Of a stretch of 64,000 nucleotides of DNA, positions 18,447 through 26,892 are shown one piece after another. The DNA comes from Algoriphagus lutimaris. Its GTDB lineage: Bacteria > Bacteroidota > Bacteroidia > Cytophagales > Cyclobacteriaceae. Position 1 is the first letter of the stretch. Every line of letters starts with the position of its first letter. Position numbers and translations under genes: made by a program. The DNA lies in the NCBI RefSeq assembly GCF_017051705.1, contig NZ_JAFIDJ010000001.1, forward strand, positions 558,001-622,000. The letters run 5' to 3'. The notes under the pieces are model-generated. The model did not search any database. It worked only from the letters and a program-made list of their open reading frames with translations, and was not told the DNA's origin.

Positions 18447-19382
18447 ATGTCCTTTAAATGGAAAACCAGTTTTACTTTTTTGCTTTGTATGTTCCTCATT
18501 TTTTCGGTTTCTGCTCAAAAGAAAGTAGCCATCAGTATGGATGATATTCCAAATACCAAAAAGTATGAAAAGGATGACTTCCAATTGGGACTTCTTTCAA
18601 AATTGGATTCGATCCAAATTCCAATTTCGATCTTTGTTATTGAAGGATTAATCTATAAAACCGACTCCATTTCAAAAAACTTTTCCCTCCTAATGGAATG
18701 GACAGAAAGGCCTTATACCACCTTAGGAAATCATTCTTTTAACCATAACCGGTCTTCTGAATTCACAGTGGAGCAATTGGAACAGGAGGTGTTAAAAGGG
18801 GAGGGCATTTCCAGGGAGCTTGCCAGGTATTATGGAAAGGACTTGAAATACTTTCGGTTTCCATTCAATGACTTAGGGAAGGATTCCCTGCAGCAAAATG
18901 CCTTTAAAGCCCAATTGAAATCCTTGGGGTATGAAATCATGCCTTTTACAGTGGAAAGTGCGGACTGGATGTATAATGCTGTGTATGAGCATTACCTTGA
19001 ACAAGAAGATCGCTCGAGGACGGTTGCAATTGGAGAAGCATATGTGTCTCAAACCTTGGCTTTATTTGAATTCTTTGAAGCACTATCGTTGGAAGAATAT
19101 GGCAGGTTGATTCCGCAGATCTATCTTTGCCATGATAATTCCATCAATGAAGCTTACCTCCCGACGATAATTGAGGAGTTAAGTGATAGAGGCTATGAAT
19201 TTGTGGGTGTGGAGGAAGCATTGGCTGATCCTATATACCATCAAACCAATTATTACGATAAAAAATGGGGAGTGTCCTGGTTTTATAGATGGATGGAAGA
19301 CCAGGACGAGGCAATGGTTTGGATGAGAAAGGAACCTAGTTTGGAAAGTATTCAAAAACAATTTGATGCCATTCAGAATTAA
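18447..19382 (+). CDS. Polysaccharide deacetylase-family protein
   Basis: This exported NodB-fold (CE4-like) hydrolase has 311 residues from the chosen ATG. That start gives a compact signal peptide ending V-S-A-Q; an ATG 12 codons upstream (18411) only lengthens the leader. Motif 1 is S-M-D32-D33 (usual T-F-D-D-G, the Gly being Ile here), motif 2 is H96-S-F-N-H100 for metal binding, motif 3 is F-R-F-P-F-N-D, and the C-terminal L-C-H-D could supply the last His. All metal ligands are therefore present, although the motif 1 variant suggests a divergent substrate. Chitin, peptidoglycan or a polysaccharide N-acetyl group are possible. It lies 63 bp before msrB on the same strand. Confidence 0.82.
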   Translation: MSFKWKTSFTFLLCMFLIFSVSAQKKVAISMDDIPNTKKYEKDDFQLGLLSKLDSIQIPISIFVIEGLIYKTDSISKNFSLLMEWTERPYTTLGNHSFNHNRSSEFTVEQLEQEVLKGEGISRELARYYGKDLKYFRFPFNDLGKDSLQQNAFKAQLKSLGYEIMPFTVESADWMYNAVYEHYLEQEDRSRTVAIGEAYVSQTLALFEFFEALSLEEYGRLIPQIYLCHDNSINEAYLPTIIEELSDRGYEFVGVEEALADPIYHQTNYYDKKWGVSWFYRWMEDQDEAMVWMRKEPSLESIQKQFDAIQN

Positions 19383-19445
19383 TTAAATGAAACTGCTGTT
19401 ACTTAGACCTGTTTCCGTTTCAACAAAAAAATAAGAAGAATACGA

Positions 19446-19889
19446 ATGATGATTAATTGGAATGATGTAATCAAGTTTACGAATCAGGGCAATCCCAAAC
19501 CTCCGAGGAGAGTGGAGAAAACGGATGCTGAATGGAGGGAAATGTTAAGCCCTGAAGAGTTCAGAGTTGCAAGACAAAAAGGAACTGAAAGGGCGCATAG
19601 CTCCGAGCTTTGTAGTTTATTTGAACCTGGTAAATATGCTTGTGTTTGTTGCGGTACAGAGCTTTTTGATGCAAACGTCAAGTTTGAAAGTGGCACAGGA
19701 TGGCCTTCTTTTACCCAACCCATCGATTTATCTCATGTGGCCTATACCAAGGATGTAAGTTTTGGAATGATCCGGGTAGAAGTGACATGCAATGTTTGTG
19801 ATGCACATTTGGGACATGTTTTTCCAGATGGGCCGAAGCCCAGTGGACTTCGATATTGCATCAATGCGGTTTCACTCAGAAAATTATAA
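19446..19889 (+). CDS. msrB: Peptide-methionine (R)-S-oxide reductase
   Basis: MsrB reduces the R epimer of methionine sulfoxide in proteins. This 147-residue form has the two zinc-binding C-x-x-C motifs (C66-V-C-C69 and C115-N-V-C118), the G-T-G-W-P-S-F substrate loop, G-H-V-F with the catalytic His, and the nucleophile C138 in R-Y-C-I-N. No signal peptide, so it is cytoplasmic. The length is typical for single-domain MsrB; no MsrA domain is fused. Two consecutive ATGs make the start ambiguous by one codon. A terminator follows directly. Confidence 0.96.
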   Translation: MMINWNDVIKFTNQGNPKPPRRVEKTDAEWREMLSPEEFRVARQKGTERAHSSELCSLFEPGKYACVCCGTELFDANVKFESGTGWPSFTQPIDLSHVAYTKDVSFGMIRVEVTCNVCDAHLGHVFPDGPKPSGLRYCINAVSLRKL

Positions 19890-19897
19890 ATCAATCT

Positions 19898-19935
19898 AAG
19901 TCCCCTAAGAGCTCTTCCTAGGGGATTTATATTTT
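19898..19935 (+). terminator. Intrinsic terminator of msrB
   Basis: The stem AAGTCCCCTA with TAGGGGATTT (7 perfect pairs in TCCCCTA/TAGGGGA, extended by weak pairs) encloses an 11-nt loop and is followed by a T-rich stretch. It begins 9 bp after the stop codon. Confidence 0.8.
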
Positions 19936-20267
19936 TTATAGGGTAGAAGATTAATTCAACCCAAATGAACCGTTTTATTCTATTGGTTGCCTTGTTGTGG
20001 GTAGGTGTTCCCCATGTTTTCCTTACTGTTGAGAGTTTGTAATCCCATACATCTGGCCCATTTTCCAATTTTTGATTTAAAAAGAAGAGGCGCTGGGCCT
20101 ATACTACACGAATGGGTTCGTGGTGTTTAGGGTAATTGAAAAAAATATCAAAACCATAGAGAATAACCTTAAATTTTTTAAACCAAAAAAATCACTCAAT
20201 TATTGTGTGGAGGAAGGGAATTCATTGCGAGTGAAAATGGTTTAATTGCAAATTGATTTTGTTAAAA
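19929..20267. other. Intergenic region between msrB and the LLM oxidoreductase
   Basis: Apart from the msrB terminator I see no gene in these roughly 340 bp. A small perfect hairpin CACGAA-tggg-TTCGTG lies at 20107-20122 without a T-tail. The open frames here are short and interrupted. The final 100 bp are AT-rich and should contain the promoter of the oxidoreductase gene, but no TAnnTTTG match was found. Confidence 0.4.
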
Positions 20268-21296
20268 ATGGAAATAGGAATAGATAGTTTTGCAGCCACA
20301 GAAGCGGGGGATGTGAAAATAGACGGACAAAAGAGCGTTTTGTCATTGGAACAACTGTTAGCAAGAATCGAATATGCAGACCAAATGGGTTTGGATGTTT
20401 TTGGGATAGGGGAGCATCACCGAAAAGAGTTTTTGGATGCTGCTACTGCAATTATTTTGGCCGCTGCAGCATCAAGAACCCAACGTATCAAATTGACTTC
20501 AGCCGTTTCAGTGATCAGTGCGGCTGATCCTGTGCGCGTGTTTCAGGAATTCGCTACTCTGGATTTGATATCCAAAGGAAGAGCTGAAATTGTGGCTGGA
20601 AGAGGATCTTTTACGGAAGCGTTTCCCTTGTTTGGTTTAAGACTGAATGATTACGATAAACTGTTTTCCGAAAAGCTAGGCCTATTGCTTCAAATCAGAG
20701 ATCAGGAGACGGTCACTTGGCAAGGGCAATTCAGACCCGCATTAAACAATCAAAGCATTTACCCTAGACCGCTCCAAAAAAAGCTTCCTATTTGGTTAGG
20801 AGTTGGAGGGACCCCAGGTTCTTTCATCCGAGCTGGTCAATTGGGGATGCCATTGATGGTGGCGGTGATTGGTGGAGAAACCCATCGCTTTAGACCATTG
20901 ATCGATTTATATAGAGAAGCTTTTGTAAAAGCAGGTCATGTGGAGGAGGATTTGAAAGTGGGTTTACATTCCTTGGGATATGTTGCTAAAACCAATGAAG
21001 TAGCACTAGAAAATTATTATCCTGGATATGCCGAGACATTTACCAGAATAGGGAAAGAACGAGGTTGGCCACCGGTCACCTGGAATCATTTTTATGCACA
21101 AACAGGAAAGACGGGAGCTTTGGTGATAGGGAGTCCAGAGGAAGTGGCTGAAAAGATTCTTAGACACAGTGAAGCCCTAGGAGGGATTTCAAGATTTACT
21201 TTCCAGATGGATAATGCTGGATTGACCCATGAGCAGCTCATGGAGGCTATTAAGCTGATTGGGAATGAAGTCATTCCTTTGGTGAAAAGAGGGTAA
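20268..21296 (+). CDS. Luciferase-like (LLM class) flavin-dependent oxidoreductase
   Basis: This 342-residue cytoplasmic protein has the bacterial luciferase TIM-barrel fold. The first strand is M-E-I-G-I-D-S-F, followed by the flavin-site segment G-E-H-H-R-K-E-F, the S-A-V-S-V-I-S-A-A-D-P-V-R stretch, and G-R-A-E-I-V-A-G-R-G-S-F typical of the FMN phosphate region. The C-terminal P-E-E-V-A-E-K-I-L is conserved in the family. It is an FMN- or F420-dependent monooxygenase/dehydrogenase of unknown substrate. The ATG at 20268 is preferred over a TTG five codons upstream. It stands alone, upstream of the capsule locus and probably not part of it. Confidence 0.9.
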   Translation: MEIGIDSFAATEAGDVKIDGQKSVLSLEQLLARIEYADQMGLDVFGIGEHHRKEFLDAATAIILAAAASRTQRIKLTSAVSVISAADPVRVFQEFATLDLISKGRAEIVAGRGSFTEAFPLFGLRLNDYDKLFSEKLGLLLQIRDQETVTWQGQFRPALNNQSIYPRPLQKKLPIWLGVGGTPGSFIRAGQLGMPLMVAVIGGETHRFRPLIDLYREAFVKAGHVEEDLKVGLHSLGYVAKTNEVALENYYPGYAETFTRIGKERGWPPVTWNHFYAQTGKTGALVIGSPEEVAEKILRHSEALGGISRFTFQMDNAGLTHEQLMEAIKLIGNEVIPLVKRG

Positions 21297-21574
21297 TGGT
21301 GAATTTTCTTGATAGAGATTTGAATACGAAAGGCTAAAATCTGTTTGCTTCATTCCCCATACTCTTTCTAATTCATACTTAAAGATGGATAGATTTTGTT
21401 TGAGAGTCATTTTCATTCTTTTAAATCACCTCTTACACCCTAATACTTGAAATACATCCTGATAAAACTGTAATTTAACTTTCTCTTATTGTGAATTCGT
21501 AAAATTCACCCTTCTTTTCTGTTAAAATGTTTAAGTTTGCCCAGTTTTTGACGAAGATTATTAAAAATTCATTT

Positions 21575-22387
21575 ATGCGGAGATTCCCAATTGGGTTGAT
21601 ATATTTTATTGCCCTGATAACTGTGACATCATGTATTTCCAATGAGAAAATTATTTATCTCCAAAACCAAGAAGGTGAGACGCCTATTGAGGATGGAGAG
21701 TTGGTGACTTACGAGATTCCGGAATACAAGCTGCAGTACAACGATATCATTGATGTGAACATTCAAACGGTGGATGATATGATCCAAAATGGATTCAATA
21801 ACAAAGCAATGGGGGGAGTATCTGCACAAATGGGAAATGTTGCCTCGCAATCAGGAGGCGATATTTATTATATGACAGGGTATACGGTGGATAATGAAGG
21901 TAAAATAAGGCTTCCAATAGTAGGTGAAGTGGTGGTGAAAGATAAAACTTTAGAAGAAGCACGAATTGCCATTGAAGAGAAATTAAGAGTATACGTGACC
22001 ACAGAATTGTATGTCAAAGTAAAATTGGGAGGAATCAGATATTCAGCTATAGGGGAATTTAGAAGGCCTGGAAAATTTGTGGTGCTACAGGACAGAATGA
22101 CGATTTTTGAGGCAATTGCCAATGCGGGAGATCTGACCACAGTGGCCAAAAGAAGTGATGTATTATTGATCAGACAATACCCTGAAGGAACCAAGTTACA
22201 TAGAATTGATTTATTGGACAGAAAAATTGTGGAGTCACCTTTTTATTTCATCCAGCCCAATGATCAGATTTATGTGGAACCCATGAAAGTACGTGAAACA
22301 GGTACTGGTGAAAATACAGCTCAGTCTCTTGCATTGATTTTTTCAGGGATTTCTGCCATGGCCCTCATTCTTAATTTAATCAAATAA
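21575..22387 (+). CDS. wza: Polysaccharide export lipoprotein (Wza family)
   Basis: This is an outer-membrane auxiliary protein for Wzx/Wzy-type capsule export. From the ATG at 21575 the protein is 270 residues with the signal M-R-R-F, a hydrophobic core and lipobox T-S-C20; an ATG 16 codons upstream (21527) would give an unusually long leader. The Poly_export domain (Y-K-L-Q-Y-N-D-I-I-D-V) is followed by SLBB-type repeats (G-Y-T-V-D-N-E-G-K-I-R-L-P-I-V-G, I-G-E-F-R-R-P-G). A C-terminal hydrophobic segment (A-L-I-F-S-G-I-S-A-M-A-L-I-L-N) may span the outer membrane, as the Wza helix does. It lies 5 bp before wzc, so the two are translated together. Confidence 0.92.
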   Translation: MRRFPIGLIYFIALITVTSCISNEKIIYLQNQEGETPIEDGELVTYEIPEYKLQYNDIIDVNIQTVDDMIQNGFNNKAMGGVSAQMGNVASQSGGDIYYMTGYTVDNEGKIRLPIVGEVVVKDKTLEEARIAIEEKLRVYVTTELYVKVKLGGIRYSAIGEFRRPGKFVVLQDRMTIFEAIANAGDLTTVAKRSDVLLIRQYPEGTKLHRIDLLDRKIVESPFYFIQPNDQIYVEPMKVRETGTGENTAQSLALIFSGISAMALILNLIK

Positions 22388-22392
22388 GTTAT

Positions 22393-24837
22393 ATGTACCC
22401 CAATACTCCAAACCCAGCAAATTCGGGTCAGAATCCATTTATGGTACAAAAGGAAGATGAAATTGATTTAAAGGTCTTATTGTTTAATTACCTGCAATAT
22501 TGGCCTTTGATTCTTGCATTTATGTTTGCAGGATTAATTTCAGCATTTTTATTCAATAGATATGCAACCAATATTTATAGCGTTCAATCGAGTGTACTCA
22601 TTGAAGATGAAGAGCCTTCTTTGGGTATGGATTTATTCGAATCGGCAGGATTTGGCTTGCAGGGCAAGAATAATATTGAAAATGAAATTGGAATCTTAAA
22701 GTCCTTTTCTCTAGCCGAGGAGACCATCTCTGAGTTGAATTTGAATGTTCAGTATTTCGGAGAAGGTTTTATCACAACGAATCAACTATATGACAAGCTT
22801 CCAATCATCGTTTCAGTAGATTGGAAACAACCTCAATGGGTGGGAGGAATGTTCCGAATTGAAGTGTTGGATGAAAATTCTTTTGAATTACAAATCGAAA
22901 ATGATGAATTCAGTATTTATGATCCTGCAGACCCTTATTATAAATCCAAATTGGAAGATGCTTCTTTGAAGAAATCAGTTTATTCTTTTGGGGAGCAAAT
23001 TGAAGAAGAGAATCTTTCTATTAAAATCAATAGTATTTATGCGAATCCAGGGGAGAATTATCAGTTCAGAATAACTGATACACCTACTCTAGCATTGAAA
23101 TACAAAGAGGAATTATCAGTTTCTCCAATCAACAAACAAGCATCTATTCTATCATTAAATTTAGAAACTCCTGTTAGGAGACTGGGTGAAGACTACATCA
23201 ATAAATTGATGGAGATGTACCTAAAGCGGGAATTGGATGAGAAAAATAGGGCCTCTGAAAGCACCATCCGCTTTATTGAAAACCAATTGTTGGGGATTTC
23301 TGATTCTTTGGAAATATCTGAAAATAGATTGCAACAATACCGTTCCGAAAATAATGTCTTTAACCTTTCCGAAGAGGGTTCTGTAATTTTTGAACGGTTA
23401 CAGGATTTGGAAAAACAAAAAGGGGAAACAGAAGTAAGTCTCAAATACTACCAAACGCTAAATTCCTATCTTGAAAATAGTCAAGGGGGAGAGTTGGTAG
23501 CTCCATCTATCATTGGAGTAACAGACCCTTTATTAAACTCTTTGGTCAACGCCTTAGCGGAGCTCCAAGCGGATCAAATTCGTTTGAAATCCAATTTTTC
23601 GGATCAAGCACCTGCCGTACGGGAAAATTCCACTAGGATCGCCAACACCAAAAAGCAATTGCAGGAGAATGTGAATCTGGCATTAAGCAATACTCAAAAT
23701 GTCTTGGCAGACTTGAATAATCGAATTCGATTAATACAATCGGATATTAACTCTCTTCCCAAGACGGAAAGAGACTTGATTGGAATTCAGCGTAAGTTCA
23801 CGATCAACGAGAATATTTATGTGTATTTGCTTCAAAAGAAAGCGGAAGCTGAAATCACCAAAGCTTCTAATATGCCCAAGAACACCATATTGGACTTTGC
23901 GAAAGCCGGTCAAATTCCTGTTGCTCCCAAGCGTACCTTAAACTTATTGATAGGATTGATTTTAGGTTTGATTGTTCCCATTGGATTTATTACCATCAAA
24001 GATTTTCTAAATACTAAAATTGAGGATCCTAAGGAATTGGAAAATCAGATCAAGGTTCCTTTAATTGGAATGGTAGGAAGAAATAATTCAGATGATGCGC
24101 TGCCTGTGTTAAACAATCCTCGATCCACCGTGACAGAATCCTTCCGCTCCCTTCGAGCAGACATGACCTATTTAAGTCAGCAAAAGGAAAATTTAACCAT
24201 CTTATTCACCTCCTCTGTTTCTGGAGAAGGGAAAACTTTTGTCTCTATTAATATGGCTTCTGTTTATGCCTTGATGGGTAAGAATACCATATTGATTGGG
24301 TTAGACTTACGAAAACCTAAAATCGCGGAAGATTTTGGATTGCCCAATGACAAGGGAATGAGTACTTGTCTGAGTTCGGATACCCCTTGGCAATCCGTAG
24401 TGAAATCGTCGGGGTATCAGGATTTTGACGTGATCTTGTCGGGTCCTATTCCACCGAATCCGGCAGAATTATTACTTCAAGATAAATTCATTCAAATTAT
24501 CAACGAAATTAAGCAAGTATACGATGTGGTGGTTTTTGACTGTCCACCTGTCGGTTTGGTCTCTGAAACCAAGGAATTATTCGCTTTGGCAGATATTTCA
24601 TTCTATGTATTCCGTCAAGGCTATTCCATGAAGGGGAACACTCAGATTTTGAATAATTTGGTTGAAAAAGGGGGGGTAACCAAGATTTATGGCATTTTGA
24701 ATGACATGCATATCGACAAAGGCTATGGCTATGGTTACGGCTATGGTTACGGTTATGGATACGGAGGGAATTCTTATGGCTACCATGAAGAAGCTTCTCC
24801 ACTTCCCTGGTGGAAAAGAGCCTTGAGAAGAAAATAA
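22393..24837 (+). CDS. wzc: Wzc-type chain-length regulator and tyrosine autokinase
   Basis: This 814-residue inner-membrane protein controls polymer length and export. A first membrane segment at about 28-48 begins the Wzz domain, a long periplasmic coiled-coil region follows, and a second segment lies at about 516-540. The cytoplasmic BY-kinase has Walker A S-G-E-G-K-T (about 610), Walker A' I-G-L-D-L-R-K-P, and Walker B V-V-F-D-C-P-P. The C-terminus carries the tyrosine cluster, here seven Gly-Tyr pairs in a row then N-S-Y-G-Y. This cluster is the autophosphorylation site and cycles with a phosphatase not seen in the window. Coupling with wza is tight (5 bp). Downstream lies the non-coding repeat array. 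Confidence 0.95.
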   Translation: MYPNTPNPANSGQNPFMVQKEDEIDLKVLLFNYLQYWPLILAFMFAGLISAFLFNRYATNIYSVQSSVLIEDEEPSLGMDLFESAGFGLQGKNNIENEIGILKSFSLAEETISELNLNVQYFGEGFITTNQLYDKLPIIVSVDWKQPQWVGGMFRIEVLDENSFELQIENDEFSIYDPADPYYKSKLEDASLKKSVYSFGEQIEEENLSIKINSIYANPGENYQFRITDTPTLALKYKEELSVSPINKQASILSLNLETPVRRLGEDYINKLMEMYLKRELDEKNRASESTIRFIENQLLGISDSLEISENRLQQYRSENNVFNLSEEGSVIFERLQDLEKQKGETEVSLKYYQTLNSYLENSQGGELVAPSIIGVTDPLLNSLVNALAELQADQIRLKSNFSDQAPAVRENSTRIANTKKQLQENVNLALSNTQNVLADLNNRIRLIQSDINSLPKTERDLIGIQRKFTINENIYVYLLQKKAEAEITKASNMPKNTILDFAKAGQIPVAPKRTLNLLIGLILGLIVPIGFITIKDFLNTKIEDPKELENQIKVPLIGMVGRNNSDDALPVLNNPRSTVTESFRSLRADMTYLSQQKENLTILFTSSVSGEGKTFVSINMASVYALMGKNTILIGLDLRKPKIAEDFGLPNDKGMSTCLSSDTPWQSVVKSSGYQDFDVILSGPIPPNPAELLLQDKFIQIINEIKQVYDVVVFDCPPVGLVSETKELFALADISFYVFRQGYSMKGNTQILNNLVEKGGVTKIYGILNDMHIDKGYGYGYGYGYGYGYGGNSYGYHEEASPLPWWKRALRRK
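24721..24762 (+). repeat. Hexamer tandem repeat coding for the Wzc Gly-Tyr tail
   Basis: Seven consecutive 6-bp units of the form GGN-TAY encode seven Gly-Tyr pairs. Such a tract can gain or lose units by slippage without a frameshift and so change the number of phosphorylatable tyrosines. Confidence 0.8.
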
Positions 24838-24839
24838 GA

Positions 24840-26190
24840 TCTGAAGTACGAAGTAAGAAACACGAAGTGTGAAGGGTAAGTACGAAGTTTGAACTACGAA
24901 TTGCCAGAGTATACTCAAACGTTCTTTGGTCATTTCGAAGGATAAAAGACTGAGAAATCTCGATTCAAAGGTAGAAGTACGACATTCAATTATACCCTCA
25001 AACGATCTTTGGTCATTTCGAAGGATAAAAGGCCGAGAAATCTCCATTCAAAGGGTGAAGCACGAAGTTTGAAATACGAATTACAATAGAATCCTTAAAC
25101 GATCTTTAGTCATTTCGAAGGATGTAAGACTGAGAAATCTATATTTAAACGGAGAAGTACGAAGTTGGAAGTACGACATTCAATTATACCCTCAAATGAT
25201 GTTTGGTCATTTCGAAAGGTGAATGCCTGAGAAATCTCCATTCAAAGGGTGAAGCACGAAGTTTGAAATACGAATTACAATAGAATCCTTAAACGATCTT
25301 TAGTCATTTCGAAGGATGTAAGACTGAGAAATCTCTATTAAAAGGTAGAAGTACGAAATTCAATTATACCCTCAAATGATCTTTGGTCATTTCGAAAGGT
25401 GAATGCCTGAGAAATCTCCATTCAAAGGGTGAAGCACGAAGTTTGAAATACGAATTACAATAGAATCCTTAAACGATCTTTGGTCATTTCGAAGGATAAA
25501 AGACTGAGAAATCTCCATTCAAAGGGCGAAGCACGAAGTTTGAACTACGAATTACAATAGGATCCTTAAGCGATCTTTAGTCATTTCGAAAGGTGAATGC
25601 CGGAGAAATCTCCATTCAAAGGGTGAAGCACGAAGTTTGAAATACGAATTACAATAGAATCCTTAAACGATCTTTAGTCATTTCGAAGGATAAAAGAATG
25701 AGAAATCTATATTTAAACGGAGAAGTACGAAGGTGGAAGTACGAGATTCAATTATACCCTCAAATGATCTTTGGTCATTTCGAAGGGTGAATGTCTGAGA
25801 AATCTCCATTCAAAGGGCGAAGCACGAAGTTTGAAATACGAATTACCAGAGTATCCTTAAACGATCTTTAGTTATTTCGAAGGATAAAAGACTGAGAAAT
25901 CTCTATTCAAAGGTAGAAGTGCGACATTCAATGATACCCTCAAACGATCTTTGGTCATTTCGAAGGGTGAATGTCTGAGAAATCTCTATTCAAAGCTAGA
26001 AGTACGAGATTCAATTATACTCTCAAACGATCTTTAGTCATTTCGAAGGATGTAAGACTGAGAAATCTATATTTAAAGGGAGAAGTACGAAGTACGAAGG
26101 TGGAAGTACGAGATTCAATTATACCCTCAAACGATCTTTGGTCATTTCGAAGGGTGAATACCCGAGAAATCTTAAGCCAAGTGTAGAAGT
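24840..26190. repeat. Fourteen-copy interspersed tandem array, non-coding
   Basis: A core holding GTCATTTCGAA, a fixed-length loop and GAGAAATCT occurs 14 times in the same orientation. Core starts are 24929, 25012, 25109, 25206, 25303, 25386, 25483, 25580, 25677, 25774, 25871, 25954, 26037 and 26141. Spacings are 83, 97, 97, 97, 83, 97, 97, 97, 97, 97, 83, 83 and 104 bp. Each core can fold: ATTTC pairs with GAAAT and an outer CTTTG with CAAAG. Linkers are of a short type (TTCAATTATACCCTC) and a long type (GAATTACAATAGAATCC). Unit lengths are not multiples of 3 and stops occur in all frames, so it is not coding. It sits between wzc and the next gene of the capsule locus. Confidence 0.93.
24843..24900. 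repeat. Heptamer microsatellite, GAAGTAC type
   Basis: At the left edge of the array the sequence reads as imperfect 7-bp units: GAAGTAC, GAAGTAA, GAAACAC, GAAGTGT, GAAGGGT, then AAGTAC, GAAGTTT, GAACTAC. The same heptamers recur in the linkers, for example four in a row at about 26080-26108. Confidence 0.75.
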
Positions 26191-26494
26191 GTACTCAAGT
26201 TAAAGGAAGAGAGAGGAATTTTGGATTCAAAAACATGATTTACTAAATCTAACATCATTTATCTTACATCTTTTCCTGCCCTCATTTCCCCCAATTTGTT
26301 CCATCCTTCTGTAGAAAAGATAGGTGTTGATTTTCCTCAATAATCAGGTTTACACATGTTTAGGAATTGGTGTCTTTTTTGAGAAATAGAGGATGATGTG
26401 AAGATTATTTTAATAATGAAATGCATTTCTTGGTATATGAAATTTCCATTTAAAAATAGGATAAAAAATGAGTAAAAAAACTACTCACTTTCCT

Positions 26495-26502
26495 TATCTT
26501 TG
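26495..26502 (+). promoter_or_regulatory. Bacteroidota -7 promoter element, capsule biosynthesis operon
   Basis: TATCTTTG is a perfect TAnnTTTG match. No clear TTG at the -33 position was found. Transcription would start near 26510, about 385 bp before the first gene, just ahead of a terminator-like hairpin. Confidence 0.5.
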
Positions 26503-26517
26503 GCTTCTGTAAGAGAT

Positions 26518-26553
26518 AAAAAAGCCCTAAATTTTAGCCTGGGGGCGCTTTTT
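26518..26553 (+). terminator. Leader hairpin / possible attenuator
   Basis: AAAAAGC (26519-26525) pairs with GCTTTTT (26547-26553), and CC next to the stem can pair with GG after one bulged C. The hairpin ends in five Ts. It lies only some 10-45 nt downstream of the predicted transcription start and 340 bp before the first gene, so it may act as an attenuator for the capsule operon or end a transcript from upstream. Confidence 0.5.
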
Positions 26554-26892
26554 GACATTATTTCCAAACTACCTAATGTATTCTTAATCAGGCTACAACT
26601 AGTTTTTTAAAAGCTAAGTTTACTTTCGGATTTTAAGATTTGAATTCTCCAAAATTGAGATGTGAAATTCAAAAAACAATTCGAATGGGACTGAAAGGGC
26701 GAAGCTGTGCAGTGAGTTGAAAATTGAGAATAAATAGTTTAAAGATTTGCCAAATAATTAGCTGTTTAATGACTGCTGCAATTGATTATTAAGTTTATAG
26801 GAAGGTATTATCCAGTTTTACTATTGAATCTGAAGTTTTAAACTTTTAATAAAAATGGAATAACCAAATATTATTTGCTATTGAATTTAAGC

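Larger units (their letters stand above)
26191..26892. other. Long intergenic region between repeat array and tviB-like gene
   Basis: About 700 bp hold no credible gene. Visible elements are four 7-bp units at 26243-26270 (CTAAATC, TAACATC, ATTTATC, TTACATC), a consensus -7 promoter element at 26495-26502, and a hairpin with T-tail at 26518-26553. The remaining 340 bp before the first ATG of the biosynthetic genes are AT-rich and would form a long untranslated leader. Confidence 0.55.

Noticed and set aside
20107-20122. Terminator hairpin before the LLM oxidoreductase
   Set aside because: Only a 6-bp stem with no T-run; msrB already has a better terminator at 19898-19935.
24598-25047. 149-codon open frame (-) covering the wzc end and the first array copies
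   Set aside because: Antisense to wzc and composed of array sequence; no start signal or recognisable product.
25971-26186. 71-codon open frame (+) within the repeat array
   Set aside because: It lies across repeat units whose lengths are not multiples of three; the product is a by-product of repeat sequence with no domain.
24840-26190. CRISPR array
   Set aside because: Spacing is regular, but the linkers are repeated themselves (two types), cores vary in the loop, units are 83-104 bp and no cas gene is near.
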